Shown here piece after piece: positions 11,038-22,784 of a stretch of 64,000 nucleotides of DNA. Location of the stretch: assembly GCF_000328475.2 (NCBI RefSeq), contig NC_026478.1, positions 1,116,001 through 1,180,000 of the forward strand. The letters run 5' to 3'. Positions within the stretch are counted from its first letter, which is position 1, and every line of letters starts with the position of its first letter. A program made the position numbers and the translations under genes. The notes beneath the pieces were generated by a model, which saw only the letters and a list, made by a program, of their open reading frames with translations, was not told the DNA's origin and did no database searches. Source of the DNA: Mycosarcoma maydis (taxonomy: Eukaryota; Basidiomycota; Ustilaginomycetes; Ustilaginales).

Positions 11038-12005
11038 GGCATAGGCCCAGCACAGCATGCCATTTTTTGGACGAGTTGCTTCCGATCTTTTGTTACTCTG
11101 CCGTTGCAGCACTCTGTAGCTTCTTGACTTCGCAATGAGATCGACGCATGCACATCAAAGCCGAATACCATCTAAGGAAGACCAGACGGCCCATGATTGA
11201 ACCAGCTCTGCTTTGTTGAGCATTCTGCTTGCGCTGAATTGGCTCGAGAGTTAGATTGAAGCTGAAATGCGATGCTGAGTAGAACAGACTCAGGATTGCA
11301 GGTTGAAGATGCACGTTGACCTACAGCTGTTCGTTACGTTTTTAATCGTGACTGTATTCGTGATTGCAAGACTGCCCTTGAGCCTTGCTCCAATTCGTGA
11401 TTTTTCCGTTCCGCGAAAAACAATTGTGAGATCGTAGGTTCCAGGCTTCTCTATGGGTCACATTCACGATTCGTGATTCGTGATTCGTGAATCAGTGAAC
11501 GGATCGATAAAATAGTAACGAGTGGTTTAGTCTGCTTGCTCACCATCTTTCGGATCCGCTCTTCCCAAAACACAATATACGTTCCAGCTTATTCTCGGAC
11601 CCGCAACGACCCCTCTTCCCCGCATCTCGGTCAGAGCTCAGGAACAAGCGCGTGCATCCTCAAGTACCATCCTGGAGCCCAGCAATCTTTCACCTCCAAC
11701 ACCGCTCCCTGCCAACTGGCTTGGCCTTGGCATAGGTGGCTACCGTGGTGAACCAATCACTCGCCGCCATCACCGGTGGAGTCGGAAAACCATCTACTCT
11801 GTGTCGTTCGTTGTCCTATAGCTTTTCTATCCTGATCAAAGTCACATGCACGCGTGACAACAACGTTTTGGGCTGCAGAGCGCTGGCACCTTGAAGCCAT
11901 CTACTCACAGGGAACCTGGATGATCGTGCACCTGGGCTCGAACCACATATCAGTACGGACCCTGCGCTATCAGAGTCAACGACAACAAAAGCGCGGCTTA
12001 TAGTC
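11038..12005. other. spacer with motif cluster, no gene seen
   Basis: The 3' flank of the SET gene is followed by ATTCGTGA motif copies at 11341-11410 and a dense run at 11462-11496 (TTCACGATTCGTGATTCGTG). The remaining stretch up to the Zn2Cys6 ATG is leader-like. No RNA gene or ORF with family resemblance was recognised. Confidence 0.5.
11462..11496. repeat. tandem ATTCGTGA motif run
   Basis: Four overlapping copies of the motif form a near-palindrome with a TTCACGA half followed by repeated TTCGTGA halves. It lies about 510 bp upstream of the Zn2Cys6 regulator. Confidence 0.75.
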
Positions 12006-14780
12006 ATGGCTGAGAGTGTTGGATCAAGCGATCAGGGCTTGGCAAATGGCCAGTTATCGACATGGCACGATCAGTCCGACATGCCGCAGCACAATCAGCA
12101 GGTAGGACAAGCGGATGAAGGAGCAAGTGGAGGCGGTGACAATGACAGTACAGGCACCCAGCTACGAGCTTCAGTCGTTCAACCTCTGATAGAAAGGTCT
12201 TCTGCTTTAGATAGTCAAGGCGTTGATATCCGGGTATCTGGAATGACCAACACTCCTGTCTCAACGGACGTTGCAGATGCGACAGCATCATTCGGCGCAG
12301 GCGAGCTCGCTGAAGCCAATACACAGCCATCCTCCTCGGACGTGGTCGGCAGCCTGAGCGTTAACAGAAATCATGACACTGGCGACAACAGCAACGCGGG
12401 CGAGTCAACGAACCAATTGCCTGGCGAACCATGCTCTAAATCCGCTTCACCCAGCAAGAGCGGCGTGACTATCCTGATGGCATCACGCAAGCAGAACAGT
12501 GCCTGCGACGCTTGCCGAAGTCGCAAGGTGCGCTGCAATAGAGATCCTGGCGAAACCAAGTGCAAACACTGCAAGGCCAAGAACATTGATTGCACTACGC
12601 TCTACGTACAATGGGCCACCTCGTCTGCAAAGCGACCCACAAAACGTCCTAGGACCTCGCTGCCGTATACACCCGAAGAGAAGAAGGAGGCGCTCAAGCC
12701 GCCAGAATTGATCGACGCTGCCGTGCAGGTGCAAGATCGCCTGCTCAATGCGCTCTTCCAAAGAGACACCGAGTACACAGCCGCTGACAACCAGGTCTAC
12801 GTGTACCAAAACCTGCCGTGCAATGCGCCACTATCAACGAGCGGCTACACCACCCGCACAATCGTACCCGCTTCTTACCTTCCCGGTCCGAAGCCCGCAG
12901 CAACCACCGGCGCGGAGCTACATTTGCTGGACCGACAGCGTAGAGAGGACTTCGTGAACGATCTGGTCGAGACCTACTTTTCCGTCGTGCATGCAAGATT
13001 ACCTCTGCTGAATCCTCAGACCTTTCGCAAACGCTACTACGAGCGGAGCCCCGAGCTCGGAGGTCCGCCTTCGGATATCATCCTTGCTCTTGTGATTGCT
13101 TGGGGTGCCAAGTTCAGCGAAAACCCACTCATTGCTCAGGATCGCGACGACAGTGCTCAGGAATTGAGGAAAGCGTGGAACCAGGCCCAAGCGGCGCTTC
13201 TCAAAGGAGAGACAGAGAAGGCGAACCAAATCACCGGCTTCAAGGGCGGCATCGAACAGCCCATACTCAACGTGCCACGCGAGTTGAGAGAGCAGGGCAG
13301 AAACCGTATCGCGGATCATCTCACCTGGCGAGCTCAAGATGTGATGGATCGATTGCGTGTCGCTAGGGTGGCAACGCTTGAGAATGCTCAAGCCTGCTTC
13401 CTAATGGAGCCGCTGCTGCTGCATCCCTCTGTCTACTTCAACGGCAACCTCAACCTTGCTGGCGACCCGATCCCGGCCAAACACCGCAGCTTGCTGGCCT
13501 ATACCAACGGACACTGGTATGTCATTGCCATCAAGCACATGCTCGACCTGGGTATCCACTGCAAGGAGAAGGTCATGACTATCCGGGACCCTACTTTGCG
13601 CGGCGAGACGCTCTTCACATGGTGGCTCGCGTGTATGGCTGACGCGGCGTCCGCCCTCTACTTCCAGCGTCGATGTCTGATCACTGCCGACGACTACAAC
13701 AGTGATCCACCGGCCGGAGATTCCGACAACAAGGACGAGGCACCACACCCACTCGGCAGCATTGATTCGTATCTGGCCTTCTTCGGGTCCGCACACGACG
13801 CTGTCGTGTTTCAGCGCGACCTCGCTGCACTGTATTTTGCGCCGCGTAGCCATATAGAAGGTGTACGTCTCGATAGAGTGATTGGGATCATCGAGTCGCT
13901 GAAAAAGTGGCGAGTTGAACATCTTGAAGAAGTAGGCGTTCCTTTGCCGCACTGGCCTCCGCATTGGGACTATATCGCNNNNNNNNNNNNNNNNNNNNNN
14001 NNNNNNNNNNNNNNNNNNNNNNNNNNNNNNNNNNNNNNNNNNNNNNNNNNNNNNNNNNNNNNNNNNNNNNNNNNNNNNGATGCCACTTCGCCCATCCATC
14101 AAGCTCGTTTTAAGCGTCGCGTCGCGTTGGAGCAAGACGTGCCACGAGACGGGGTGCCTGACCCGGAACAAGTACAGCTCACTCTCGATATGATCCAGGA
14201 AGAAGCGCTCAGCAGTGCTTTGCGAATCGCAGGCCTCACTGAAATCCTGCGCAGCAACCAATACCTTCGTCTCGACCCTTGCAATTCGCTGCAAAGCCTC
14301 GAGCAGGCCGCACACATGCTGATCCGATTCCAACGAAGTGAAGTCGACATCATCGTCGCCGGGTTCCGACAGTATGGTCTGTCGTACGAAGACTGTTTCG
14401 ACAAAGCGGATCTGATGGAAGACATCGCAGCGGCGTACAACGAGCGAGCGAGAGTAGACCCGAGCTTTATGCCCGGTTCAGCGTTAGGGCTGGCCCTGGA
14501 GCGGGAAGCGGCAAGTGCTACTAGCGGTATTCCCGAGCTGGCGATTGCCGCTGCTGCGCTGTCGAACGCTGCTGCTTCGGCAAATGGCGCTGGGGCCACT
14601 GGGTATGACTTCAATTCGCAGACGGGGCAATCCACCGTAGATACTGACGTCAAGGATGCGACTCACGCGGCTAGCTTTGATAACATGTTCACCTCGACCA
14701 GTGACGATCAGCGCGGGGACACCATCCTGCCTTCTCATGCAACGTATTCAGACGGCGTGGCGCAGGGCAATCCGGAATAA
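12006..14780 (+). CDS. Zn(II)2Cys6 transcription factor, interrupted by an assembly gap
   Basis: The protein has about 920 residues, but 100 Ns at 13979-14078 replace an unknown length. The same frame is open on both sides and reads sensibly, though frame continuity across a nominal gap means little. The Zn2Cys6 cluster has cysteines at 167, 170, 177, 186, 189 and 196 (CDACRSRKVRC, then CKHCKAKNIDC), preceded by a disordered Ser/Gln-rich region. A fungal-specific transcription factor domain starts near 314 (VETYFSVVHARLPLLNPQTF, then LALVIAWGAKFSE) and continues past the gap. It is a DNA-binding nuclear regulator by family, and its targets are unknown. There is no adjacent metabolic cluster that would suggest a pathway-specific role. 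Confidence 0.85.
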   Translation: MAESVGSSDQGLANGQLSTWHDQSDMPQHNQQVGQADEGASGGGDNDSTGTQLRASVVQPLIERSSALDSQGVDIRVSGMTNTPVSTDVADATASFGAGELAEANTQPSSSDVVGSLSVNRNHDTGDNSNAGESTNQLPGEPCSKSASPSKSGVTILMASRKQNSACDACRSRKVRCNRDPGETKCKHCKAKNIDCTTLYVQWATSSAKRPTKRPRTSLPYTPEEKKEALKPPELIDAAVQVQDRLLNALFQRDTEYTAADNQVYVYQNLPCNAPLSTSGYTTRTIVPASYLPGPKPAATTGAELHLLDRQRREDFVNDLVETYFSVVHARLPLLNPQTFRKRYYERSPELGGPPSDIILALVIAWGAKFSENPLIAQDRDDSAQELRKAWNQAQAALLKGETEKANQITGFKGGIEQPILNVPRELREQGRNRIADHLTWRAQDVMDRLRVARVATLENAQACFLMEPLLLHPSVYFNGNLNLAGDPIPAKHRSLLAYTNGHWYVIAIKHMLDLGIHCKEKVMTIRDPTLRGETLFTWWLACMADAASALYFQRRCLITADDYNSDPPAGDSDNKDEAPHPLGSIDSYLAFFGSAHDAVVFQRDLAALYFAPRSHIEGVRLDRVIGIIESLKKWRVEHLEEVGVPLPHWPPHWDYIXXXXXXXXXXXXXXXXXXXXXXXXXXXXXXXXXXDATSPIHQARFKRRVALEQDVPRDGVPDPEQVQLTLDMIQEEALSSALRIAGLTEILRSNQYLRLDPCNSLQSLEQAAHMLIRFQRSEVDIIVAGFRQYGLSYEDCFDKADLMEDIAAAYNERARVDPSFMPGSALGLALEREAASATSGIPELAIAAAALSNAAASANGAGATGYDFNSQTGQSTVDTDVKDATHAASFDNMFTSTSDDQRGDTILPSHATYSDGVAQGNPE
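13979..14078. other. assembly gap of 100 Ns
   Basis: Exactly 100 N characters, the usual placeholder for a gap of unknown size. It lies inside the Zn2Cys6 regulator, after a codon run ending HWPPHWDYI. Confidence 0.99.
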
Positions 14781-15104
14781 AGAGTGAAAGGGCGGCCTCA
14801 CGATTGTGGTTTTAGTATTGTTTCTTCTCATCTTGTGGCTCGTTAATCTAGTCTTGTTATGTCATGTTGGCATTGTGCATTATGCTTACACCTGATTCAG
14901 ATCAGCACATACACAATGGTGTGGTTGGCGTGATTGGGATTACATTTTTGACATAAATCGTGGATGAAGTGCAACATAGTGGGGTAGGAATGAATCGCCG
15001 CAGGAGACTTAAAACTTGGTAGCGTGCATCAGAGACGATGTTGCAAGTACTAGAGTGGCGGCGTCCTCACAAAATGGCAAGATAGAAAGAGGAGAGAAGG
15101 ACGC
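14781..15104. other. short convergent 3' spacer
   Basis: The two flanking genes converge here. The stretch is T-rich near 14810-14870 and is probably 3' untranslated sequence for both. No gene or motif cluster was seen. Confidence 0.5.
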
Positions 15105-16139
15105 TTAGGGCGAGGCGGCGTACCAGTCGACACCCTTCTTGATGTTCTTGGCAAGCTCGGGGATAGCAGCCTCGAGGAGCTTCTCCTCCTCAGCCGAGAC
15201 CTTGCCGACCGAGTGGATCTCCTCAACACCATCCTTGCCGAGCGTGACGGGGCTGGCGAAGAAGGTGGCGCCCTGGTCCTTGTACAGGGGCGACTCGACG
15301 TAGGCGCACTCCTTGATGCCCTTCTCACCGTTGAGAGCCTTGAGGAGCGAGTCGGAGAATACGGCGGCAGCATAAGCCATCGAGAGGGTAGCCGAACCGG
15401 CACCGTCCTTGGCCTTGACGACCTCGTCACCACCGAACTGGATGCGGTGGACGAGCTTCTCGTACTGCTCGCCCTTGGCAACGGCGTCACCGCCGTTGGC
15501 CTGCGAGAGCAAGGGTACAATCGTGACACCCGAGTGACCACCGACGACAGGCACAATGGTCTCCGAGGGCTTCTTGCCCGAGATGCCCGAAAGGAAGGTG
15601 GAAGCACGAGTGACATCGAGGGTGGTGACACCGTACAGCTTCTTGGGGTCGTAGACACCGGCCTTCTTGAACACCTCGGCGACGATGGGGACAGTCGAGT
15701 TAACAGGGTTCGAGATGATCAGGAGGTGAGCCTTGGGGGCGACTTCGGCGGCCTTCTTGGCGAGATCACGGACGATCGAGGCGTTGGTGTTGAAAAGGTC
15801 GTCACGAGTCATTCCGGGCTTACGGGGGACACCAGCAGGGATGACGATGACCTCGACATCCTTGAGCGCCTCACCGAGCTGGTCAGCCTGGTAACCGGTG
15901 GTGGTGGAGGGGGTGTTGACGTGCGAAATGTCGGCGGCGACACCGGGAGCGAGACGAACATCGTACAGGCGCAGGTCCGAGACCAAAGGGTTCTGCTTGA
16001 GCAGAAGAGAAAGCGGCTGTCCGATACCGCCAGAAGCACCGAGAACGGCGACGGCGCGGTTGTTGGCGGTCGATGACGAGAAGAAACGAGGCGCGGCGGC
16101 CTTGGGCACAGCCAAGCGAAGAGCCTGACGAGCGAACAT
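15105..16139 (-). CDS. mdh1: mitochondrial malate dehydrogenase (NAD+)
   Basis: A 344-residue intronless protein starting at [13 protein letters not shown]. The frame extends 34 residues further upstream but that part looks like leader. The first 25 or so residues (Arg/Ala/Ser, no acids) are a matrix-targeting presequence. The mature enzyme shows the NAD-binding [18 protein letters not shown], the active-site loop [26 protein letters not shown] and the catalytic-His segment [10 protein letters not shown]. It interconverts malate and oxaloacetate in the TCA cycle. Codon use is strongly biased to C-ending codons, as expected for a highly expressed gene. Length and motifs match the family; no lesion was seen. 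The ending (YAASP) is not a peroxisomal PTS1. Confidence 0.97.
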   Translation of the reverse strand: MFARQALRLAVPKAAAPRFFSSSTANNRAVAVLGASGGIGQPLSLLLKQNPLVSDLRLYDVRLAPGVAADISHVNTPSTTTGYQADQLGEALKDVEVIVIPAGVPRKPGMTRDDLFNTNASIVRDLAKKAAEVAPKAHLLIISNPVNSTVPIVAEVFKKAGVYDPKKLYGVTTLDVTRASTFLSGISGKKPSETIVPVVGGHSGVTIVPLLSQANGGDAVAKGEQYEKLVHRIQFGGDEVVKAKDGAGSATLSMAYAAAVFSDSLLKALNGEKGIKECAYVESPLYKDQGATFFASPVTLGKDGVEEIHSVGKVSAEEEKLLEAAIPELAKNIKKGVDWYAASP

Positions 16140-17615
16140 GATCACAAGGGAATGTTGAGGGAATGTGTTGGGATCTAATTGAACGGAGATGGAGGTTTGG
16201 ACGCAAACCTTATCCACGGACCGGCACACGGTGACCGACACAGGGACAGGCGCACAGAAAGAGGCAATAATCGACTCAAAGCACGAATCACAAATCGCTC
16301 TGCTCTTTAGATCGTGTTTAATGGAGCCACGGAGCTATTCGGAGAGCGCAAGCAAAACCGCGCTTTGATTGTTTCTTTCCCCTTTTTTTCCCTCTTGTTG
16401 GGCAGTCAGTGACTCTGTTCGAGGATCTGAAAGCGGCAGACGAGCGAGCAAGCGACACGGCAAGAGGTGGAGAATTCAGCGACGAACACCTCGCCTGTTG
16501 GATGCGTGATTCGTCCTTCAGTTGCCCAAAGCGCGCATTCTGCCTCCTCCTCCCGCTACTACAGCTGAGATCTACAACGGAGGAATCAGGAAGAATTCGA
16601 CAATCAAGAAGAACATCTCACATCTCGTCATCACCATCGATCTCTTTTTTTTTTCGCTTCAACTCGCCACATTTTTGACGAAATCTGACATCTGCCGATA
16701 AAGGCTCACAGCTTGCTGCGATGTTTGTGATTCACGTGATTCACGATTCACACGATCCACGCTTCGTGCTTGAAGTGACGACCACGTCACATCGGATACT
16801 GAGACTCATGCTACCATTACTAGTCACGAGTAACTCCCAATAGAGGCCTATCAGATAAGTGCCCCGCAGCTCACATGTCCTAAGTTAGCCATAGTTCAGG
16901 TTGCGTCGGCTCTATCAGCACAATCGTGAATGATCTTGCTTTCAAAGCGTGAGCCCAGCTTGTTTCACACGCCATCCTTGGAAGCCAATTGCGATGCCTG
17001 CGGTTAGCCGACGGTGTCCACCTTACCGCTTCCAGAGTCCACGGTCTGGTCAGCTTCAAGAACATCGCTGCGAGCGGGCGATACGTCTTTTGACCAAGTA
17101 AGACTTGCACACACGGATCTCTGCCGCTCAAGACCAAGTCTTGCCACAACCCTCTGTCCTCATAGTTGAAGATTACAACCCAAGTCCGATTGGTTGTCTA
17201 GACACCCTTTTGGTACAGTTGGGTAACCCTCAACACCCATTTGCCGATTCTACCATGCGGGCACTTCGCTCGGCTTTCGCTCAGTCAAACCACAATAACG
17301 ATTTACATCGGTGATGTGAAGGTGATTCTGAACAGAGTTGTTAAATTTAATTCATGTTCGGCACGTCATGTTAGAGTAAAAGTACAGGAAAACCTTGGTA
17401 AAAGCACGTGACCCAAGGTAAAACCACGGCCGAAAATTTACTGCGCTTTTTTTTCATTGCCAGGGTAGAAAGTCGCGCAAAAATCAAGAGAGGCTTTCTG
17501 CAACTGAGGTGATTCGGGAGTCAGCGTCTGGTCTTGTGACGCCGTAGCCCGCTCGAAGTCCTTTCCTGTTCACCATCATCTTCTCCCCCTTCAAGACCAG
17601 TTGATATCATTCAAA
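16140..17615. other. divergent promoter region between mdh1 and rpl8
   Basis: This 1.5-kb spacer serves two genes with outward transcription. CT-rich and poly-T stretches (16370-16390, 16640-16655) mark the mdh1 side. A motif cluster at 16725-16760 contains the palindrome TCACGTGA. On the rpl8 side there is CACGTG at 17405-17410, poly-T at 17450-17457 and a CT-rich leader near 17560-17600. Short ORFs inside show no family resemblance. Confidence 0.5.
17405..17410. promoter_or_regulatory. CACGTG element upstream of rpl8
   Basis: A palindromic CACGTG lies about 205 bp before the rpl8 ATG, followed by TGACC-like and poly-T sequence. CACGTG is the core site of Cbf1-type bHLH factors, which act at ribosomal protein genes in some fungi. 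Use here is an inference from position only. Confidence 0.3.
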
Positions 17616-19303
17616 ATGGTACGCATCTCAACAGCTGTAGCAATATATGGCCCGACATGATGCCATCGACAACGACATCAGCAGCAGCTTTCGGATGTAT
17701 GAGTACATGATGCGGTGCTGCAATCCTCCCCACCTATAATCTCGCCTACAGCGGCCTTTTCAGTAAAACGACATTGCCGCCTCGGCTGTACCCGGCAAAG
17801 TGACGCCGTTCTTGATGCATCGCATAGGCAAGACAGAGACTTTACGTCTCAGCTGCGTAGAAAGGAGATGGAGAATGCAGAAGCAGAGGCACCTCGGTGA
17901 CCGCCCACCCATACTCCACTTCAACAACTGTTTCAACTGCCTCGCTTTGCATGCATCGCATGGCGTCCTTTGACCTCGCGAGGATCGACATAGTGCGTTC
18001 GCTTGGCAGAACACAATGTCGCCTTGCAGACCCTTGTCCATCTGACCTTTGGGTTTCAGGGGATGGGGCGTCGGGTGATCACTCTCGAGACTCCTCCACG
18101 AAGCGCTGGTCAGCTCTTTGAAGTCAGCCTTTTGCGTTTTTAAGAGGTCAACCTTCTGCTTTTGGGTTAGAGGGTCGTCTTGAGCCGCCCGTCGCCTCTT
18201 TTAGAGCACCGAGTCTGTCTCTTATCCGCTTGCCTTCTACAATGTCTTGCTACCCCCTGTGGTCTCAAAACATGGCAATCAGGATACTGACTCGTCTCAA
18301 TGACCCCCGCGTTACACTATTGTGTTTCTGTTCGTGTCCTTTTGTTTCTATTTCTTTACAGCCCAAGGCTAAGACCGGATCCGCTAAGAAGCCCGCCGCT
18401 GCCCCTTACTCCAAGGGCAAGGCCACCAAGGCTCCCAAGAACCCTCTCTTCGAGAAGCGTCCCCGTAACTTCGGTATTGGTAAGTTTCCTTTTGCGCGCC
18501 ATCTCGATGTTTTTCCTCAGCTGTCATCTAACTCCTGAATACTCTTGATGCCAATTTGCATTAATCTGTTTCATTGAACAACAGGCCAGGACATCCAGCC
18601 TCCTCGTGACCTCTCGCGCTTCGTCAAGTGGCCCGAATATGTCCGCCTTCAGCGCCAGAAGGTTATTCTTAACCAGCGCTTGAAGGTCCCCCCTGCGATC
18701 GCCCAGTTCGCCAACACCCTTGACAAGAACACCGCCACCAATCTGTTCAAGCTGCTCAACAAGTACCGCCCCGAGTCTAAGCAGGAGAAGAAGGGTCGTC
18801 TTGATGCCGCTGCCAAGGACATTGCTGATGGCAAGAAGGCTGATGCCAAGGCTGACGGCAAGAAGCCCCTCTTCGTCAAGTACGGTCTCAACCACTGTGT
18901 TGCCTTGATCGAGGCTAAGAAGGCTGCTCTTGTTGTCATCGCCGCCGACGTTGACCCCATCGAGCTTGTCGTCTTCCTCCCCGCTCTCTGCCGCAAAATG
19001 GGCGTCCCCTACGTCATTGTCAAGTCCAAGGCTTCGATCGGTGCTCTTGTTCACAAGAAGACCGCCGCCGTTGCCCTTATCCAGGAGGTCCGATCAGAGG
19101 ACGAGCGCGAGCTCGCCAACCTTGTCTCGGCCGCTAAGGCCAACTACCTTGACAAGGCCGAGGAGATTCGTCGTCACTGGGGTGGTGGACTTCTCTCGCA
19201 GCGATCTAACCACAAGCTCGCCAAACGTGCCAAGGCCGCCGCTCTTCAGCCTAAGCCCATCGCTGTGGCCGCCCCCGCTGCCGCGGCCGAGGACGACGAG
19301 TAA
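17616..19303 (+). CDS. rpl8: 60S ribosomal protein eL8 (L8/L7a), three exons
   Basis: Exon 1 is the ATG alone (17616-17618). It is followed by a 743-bp intron (GTACGC ... TTTACAG), exon 2 at 18362-18479, a 105-bp intron, and exon 3 at 18585-19303. The 279-residue product begins [20 protein letters not shown] and joins across intron 2 as [18 protein letters not shown]. The eL8 signature follows: [12 protein letters not shown], the L7Ae-type core [20 protein letters not shown] and [19 protein letters not shown]. It is a component of the large cytosolic ribosomal subunit. Codon use is highly biased. The long intron directly after the start codon is typical of fungal ribosomal protein genes and may carry regulatory or snoRNA sequence, though none was recognised with confidence. 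Confidence 0.97.
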
Positions 19304-22300
19304 ATGTTTTATGCGTTTGCTTCTGATGTCGATTTGTCTATGCTGGGCGCAAGCCTTACAAAAGCTGGTCTCGAGTTGCCTCTCAAGATCAACACTCCCC
19401 TTTTTTTCTTTCAGTCCTTGGTCGATTTCATGTTCGCTCCTGCTTGTTTAGTGAATGGATCGTGATGTCGTACTAATATTTTAGAGCTCCGCACTCGCGG
19501 TGCGACTTGGCTTCTCGGCTCCTCCAGTTGCTCGTTGCCCGTGAAGGTTTTGGTGCTACTTTGGCACTTTGTACAATACCCCAAATCTCTGATTTGTGCT
19601 TCCTCCATCCAATACGTGTTCGTCTTTGTGTGACTACTAACTTAAGTAGATGTGGAAAAGCAGCGGGACGATCTTCGGATTGCCACAAAGAAGGACCCGT
19701 ACGAAAACAAGCCAAGTCTGAGCTTCTCATGCGAAATGCAGCTACCATCTTATCGGGGATGAGTCTCGGCGCACAGACCATTACCATTCCAGCCGCTAGA
19801 AAGTCAGCTGGACGGAACTTCCAACCAATTCCCCTGTGCGTAAACGCTTTTTTGCTGTTGCTCATCCGATCGAATGTTGTCGCACTTCAATGCATCTTAT
19901 CTCCGGTCAGAAAATAGTGGTAGGAGGATCTTGTGACTTGAGCTACTCACTTGAGCTACTCACTCAGAACATGCCAAGTCGCACCATGATGGACAGGCAT
20001 TGAGGCGAAATGTGATTATTCGTGATGAGTGGGAAAATGTCGACCAGCCTCCACATGAATTCCAGAATCGTGAATGATGCGTGACTTGACGCGAACGTTG
20101 TCTGCTGAAACAGGGCCGATCCTTGAGAAGAACGCATATGAAGCCAAAATAAACAAATAAAAATGAGGATATATGACGAGGAACTTGGTCTCAGAGTGAT
20201 TAGTGGCACGTAGCCGTCAATTAGCTTCTTTGCAAGAATTGACTTCGGAAGAGCTTTCCGTCTCGTAACTCACAGATTCAGCTACGTCCGTTGCAAGGAC
20301 GCCGATCCGATCGATGCATGAAAGATTGGCAAAGTCTGGCGACGCCGTAGTGTAAAAAAGGATTGGTGTTAGGGAAAAGACGACAAGCGGGGTGATCAGG
20401 CGAAACCCTACAGGGTCCAAGCGAGTTAGTTAAAGGTTCGAGAAAGCGCAGCAACAGCGACGTTAAAAAAGAGCGTCGGAAGTTGCGCAACTATTTTCAC
20501 GCCTTCCACGAGCGAGTCGACAAGCCGAAGCGGTAGCATACAGCCAAACGAAGTCGCAGTTGTCCGGCATTGCGTTTTTCTGTGAGGCAGCTCGAGGTTA
20601 CGCAGCTCTGTTTCCCTCTTGCAAGGGGCCGGGGTTGCCAATCCACTGGATGTGTGAGCCATCGTCGTCGCATGAGACTGCCTGCGTGGAACAGCGTCCG
20701 AAACGGACGCCACAACCCGCATAGAATGCTTTGTCGCATTCACCGATAGCCTTGGCGACGTTTCCAAGAGTCCCGTGCAACCTTCTTGGAGTTGGTCCGA
20801 CGCCCATACAGCCACCGATCGTCGGGTCAAATCCGATCAAAAATGGTGCACGACAAGCGAGTCGCTAGTGTTAACCCGTATGTGCGGAACAATCCGATGA
20901 AAAGTCAAGGATAGCCCAGACAAGTCATGGGATGAGAGTGGGACTTGTCAGTCAATCGCTGCACATCTGAAGCGCGCTTTCGGCCCATTTCAATTCATCA
21001 TTCAGGCTTGCTGTGCGTAGAGGCTTGCCTTGGCACGGTCCGCCGATGTTGGAACTTGAATGTTGCTTGCCTCAAGCTCAAGTGTATCTCTTGTGTAGCA
21101 CACGCTATCTTCGGACGTTTTCCGATAGCAGACTGTTGCTCTTTGTTTGCGTCTATTGACTGGATGTCTCTCCGAGGGAGGCGTTGGCGATAATTGATTT
21201 GATGGTCTTGTGACCCAGGCGTATCTCGTACGAAGTTTTCCTGTTACAGTCATCCACGATCGGCTCTATCCGAGATTAGAGACAGCGCAGTCACTCACTT
21301 GCCCATTGAGTTGGAGCAAACAGTGCGCCGGGAACTGTTGCCCTTGGTGCTCGGCATTTGTTGTCTGCTTGCAATACAGGCTGGGGATGACCTCGTGATT
21401 GGTCGTACTTTGCTGGACGACGCTTTAGTTATGCTTTTCATCCTTTTGTCACACGCAACTCGAGACAATTGGAGGTGAAACGACGATACTCTTATTCTTG
21501 TCCTCTCAATGCGAAACTCATATGCGCAGTGGCATTCAATTCGTGTCGGACGGGATGCAAATGCAGCGAATGAGGTCAAAGTCCTGCTGAGCTTGTGGCT
21601 AGCAGTAAGGATGCCTACGTGCAAGGCGGCAAACCTATTCGTTGGCTGGTCAAGGCCAGCCAAGCATGAGTTTTTTCTTCCCCCTTCCAGGCCTCTTTTC
21701 GCTCCAATTTTCAAGCCCTCTATTTAATCTCTTTTTTTTGGGCCTCCTCTGGAGTTGGTCTTTGGAAGTCGTGAGTGTCGCGCTTTTCTCACCGCAGCTT
21801 TCCGCTTCTTTGGCCTGTGCCAATCGTGAATGCCGCTACAGCGGCTCTAGGTCGAAAGTCAAGTGAGCCTGTCAAAACCACTATTTGATCAGTCTCCCTT
21901 CCTCCTTCCCGACCATCCTGTTCAAGCCTCTCCTACCTTCTCTCCTTCACCTTCTACTCAGGTGCACAGCAGAACTTATTCATCGATCCTCGTTTGAGGT
22001 CTAGCCCTCTGTTAGTGCGAGCAGCAGAGGTCGCTAGTGATCCTTGTTCACTGCGTCCTGTATCCCTATCCCTATCTGTCTGCAGCTGACTCATAGCTTC
22101 AGTGCTATCTGATTGCTGCCTTCGACGCTGCTTTCGATATTGCAAAGCATCCTGACATATCCTTCCAAGGTAGATCTAGTTGGCGAGCTCGACGCCAGGT
22201 GACAGCGGCGTAGGAAGTGCTCAAGGTCTGTCGGCACAGCCCGCATCGCTTGTCTCGTTACCACATTCCACATCGGTGCTGCTCCGCGACCACCATAGTC

Positions 22301-22784
22301 CAAACTGTCTCGAAGGCACAGCATTGCTCAAGTTTTGACTTTAATACTCTGTATCCTCTCACTTGGGCAAGACTTTCCTGACCTTGTTCAACTCGCTCAA
22401 AATCCACGAATCCTCACGATCCTCACGACCTTCCGCTCCAGCAACGCACAGCAAGTATCATTTTGCGTATCTCCCTTGCAACATTCATACCCTTTTTTGC
22501 AGCATCTGTCTCGCGATCCACTGCTGCACGGTCGATCCAATTCCTGATGTACACTATTGTCATCATCTGACGAAAGAGTCACTCCCAACGCGGCTCTCGC
22601 CTTGCTCGAGTGCTGTGTTGCAGCACACCCTCAGAGGCACTTCTGCATCAACATTGCTTTCTTTAACTCTGAACCGTACCAACCTCCTATCTTTACCGAG
22701 ACACCACAGCCTGAATTGCGCCTTTCCGCCGCTCCTCGATCATTTGACGCTCTTTTAAGGTAAGCACAGGTTGTTCTGCCGATC
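19304..22784. other. 3.5-kb spacer, no confident gene
   Basis: This spacer starts with the 3' flank of rpl8. The frames at 19507-19917 and 20426-20830 have no family resemblance. One stretch at 20598-20864 on the minus strand looks coding-like and cysteine-rich and is listed separately. From about 21650 to 22780 the sequence is C/T-rich, as expected for the promoter and leader of the downstream HTH gene. A potential donor GTAAGC at 22760 could belong to a 5'-UTR intron. Motif variants are scattered, for example near 20027 and 20070. Confidence 0.45.
20598..20864 (-). CDS. possible terminal exon of a cysteine-rich small protein, or a remnant
   Basis: The minus frame ending in TAA at 20598-20600 is open back to a plausible acceptor (CACTAG, just above 20864). 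It encodes about 88 residues with six cysteines, including GGCMGV, IGECDKAFYAGCGV, FGRCSTQAVSC and IQWIGNPG. The even cysteine count, Gly content and C-ending codons look more like protein than noise. There is no in-frame ATG except an internal one, and no signal-peptide exon was found upstream. It may therefore be the last exon of a small secreted protein or a decayed gene. I do not recognise the family. Confidence 0.3.
   Translation of the reverse strand, partial: RLACRAPFLIGFDPTIGGCMGVGPTPRRLHGTLGNVAKAIGECDKAFYAGCGVRFGRCSTQAVSCDDDGSHIQWIGNPGPLQEGNRAA

Noticed and set aside
15213..16076. Long plus-strand frame opposite malate dehydrogenase
   Set aside because: It is the mirror of a strongly codon-biased gene; the minus strand encodes a complete, conserved enzyme.
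18530..18584. Box C/D-like TGATGC in the second rpl8 intron
   Set aside because: No convincing D box or terminal stem pairs with it, and the intron is only 105 bp.
19507..19917. 136-codon frame downstream of rpl8
   Set aside because: No family resemblance and no codon bias like its neighbours, and an antisense frame is equally open; treated as non-coding.
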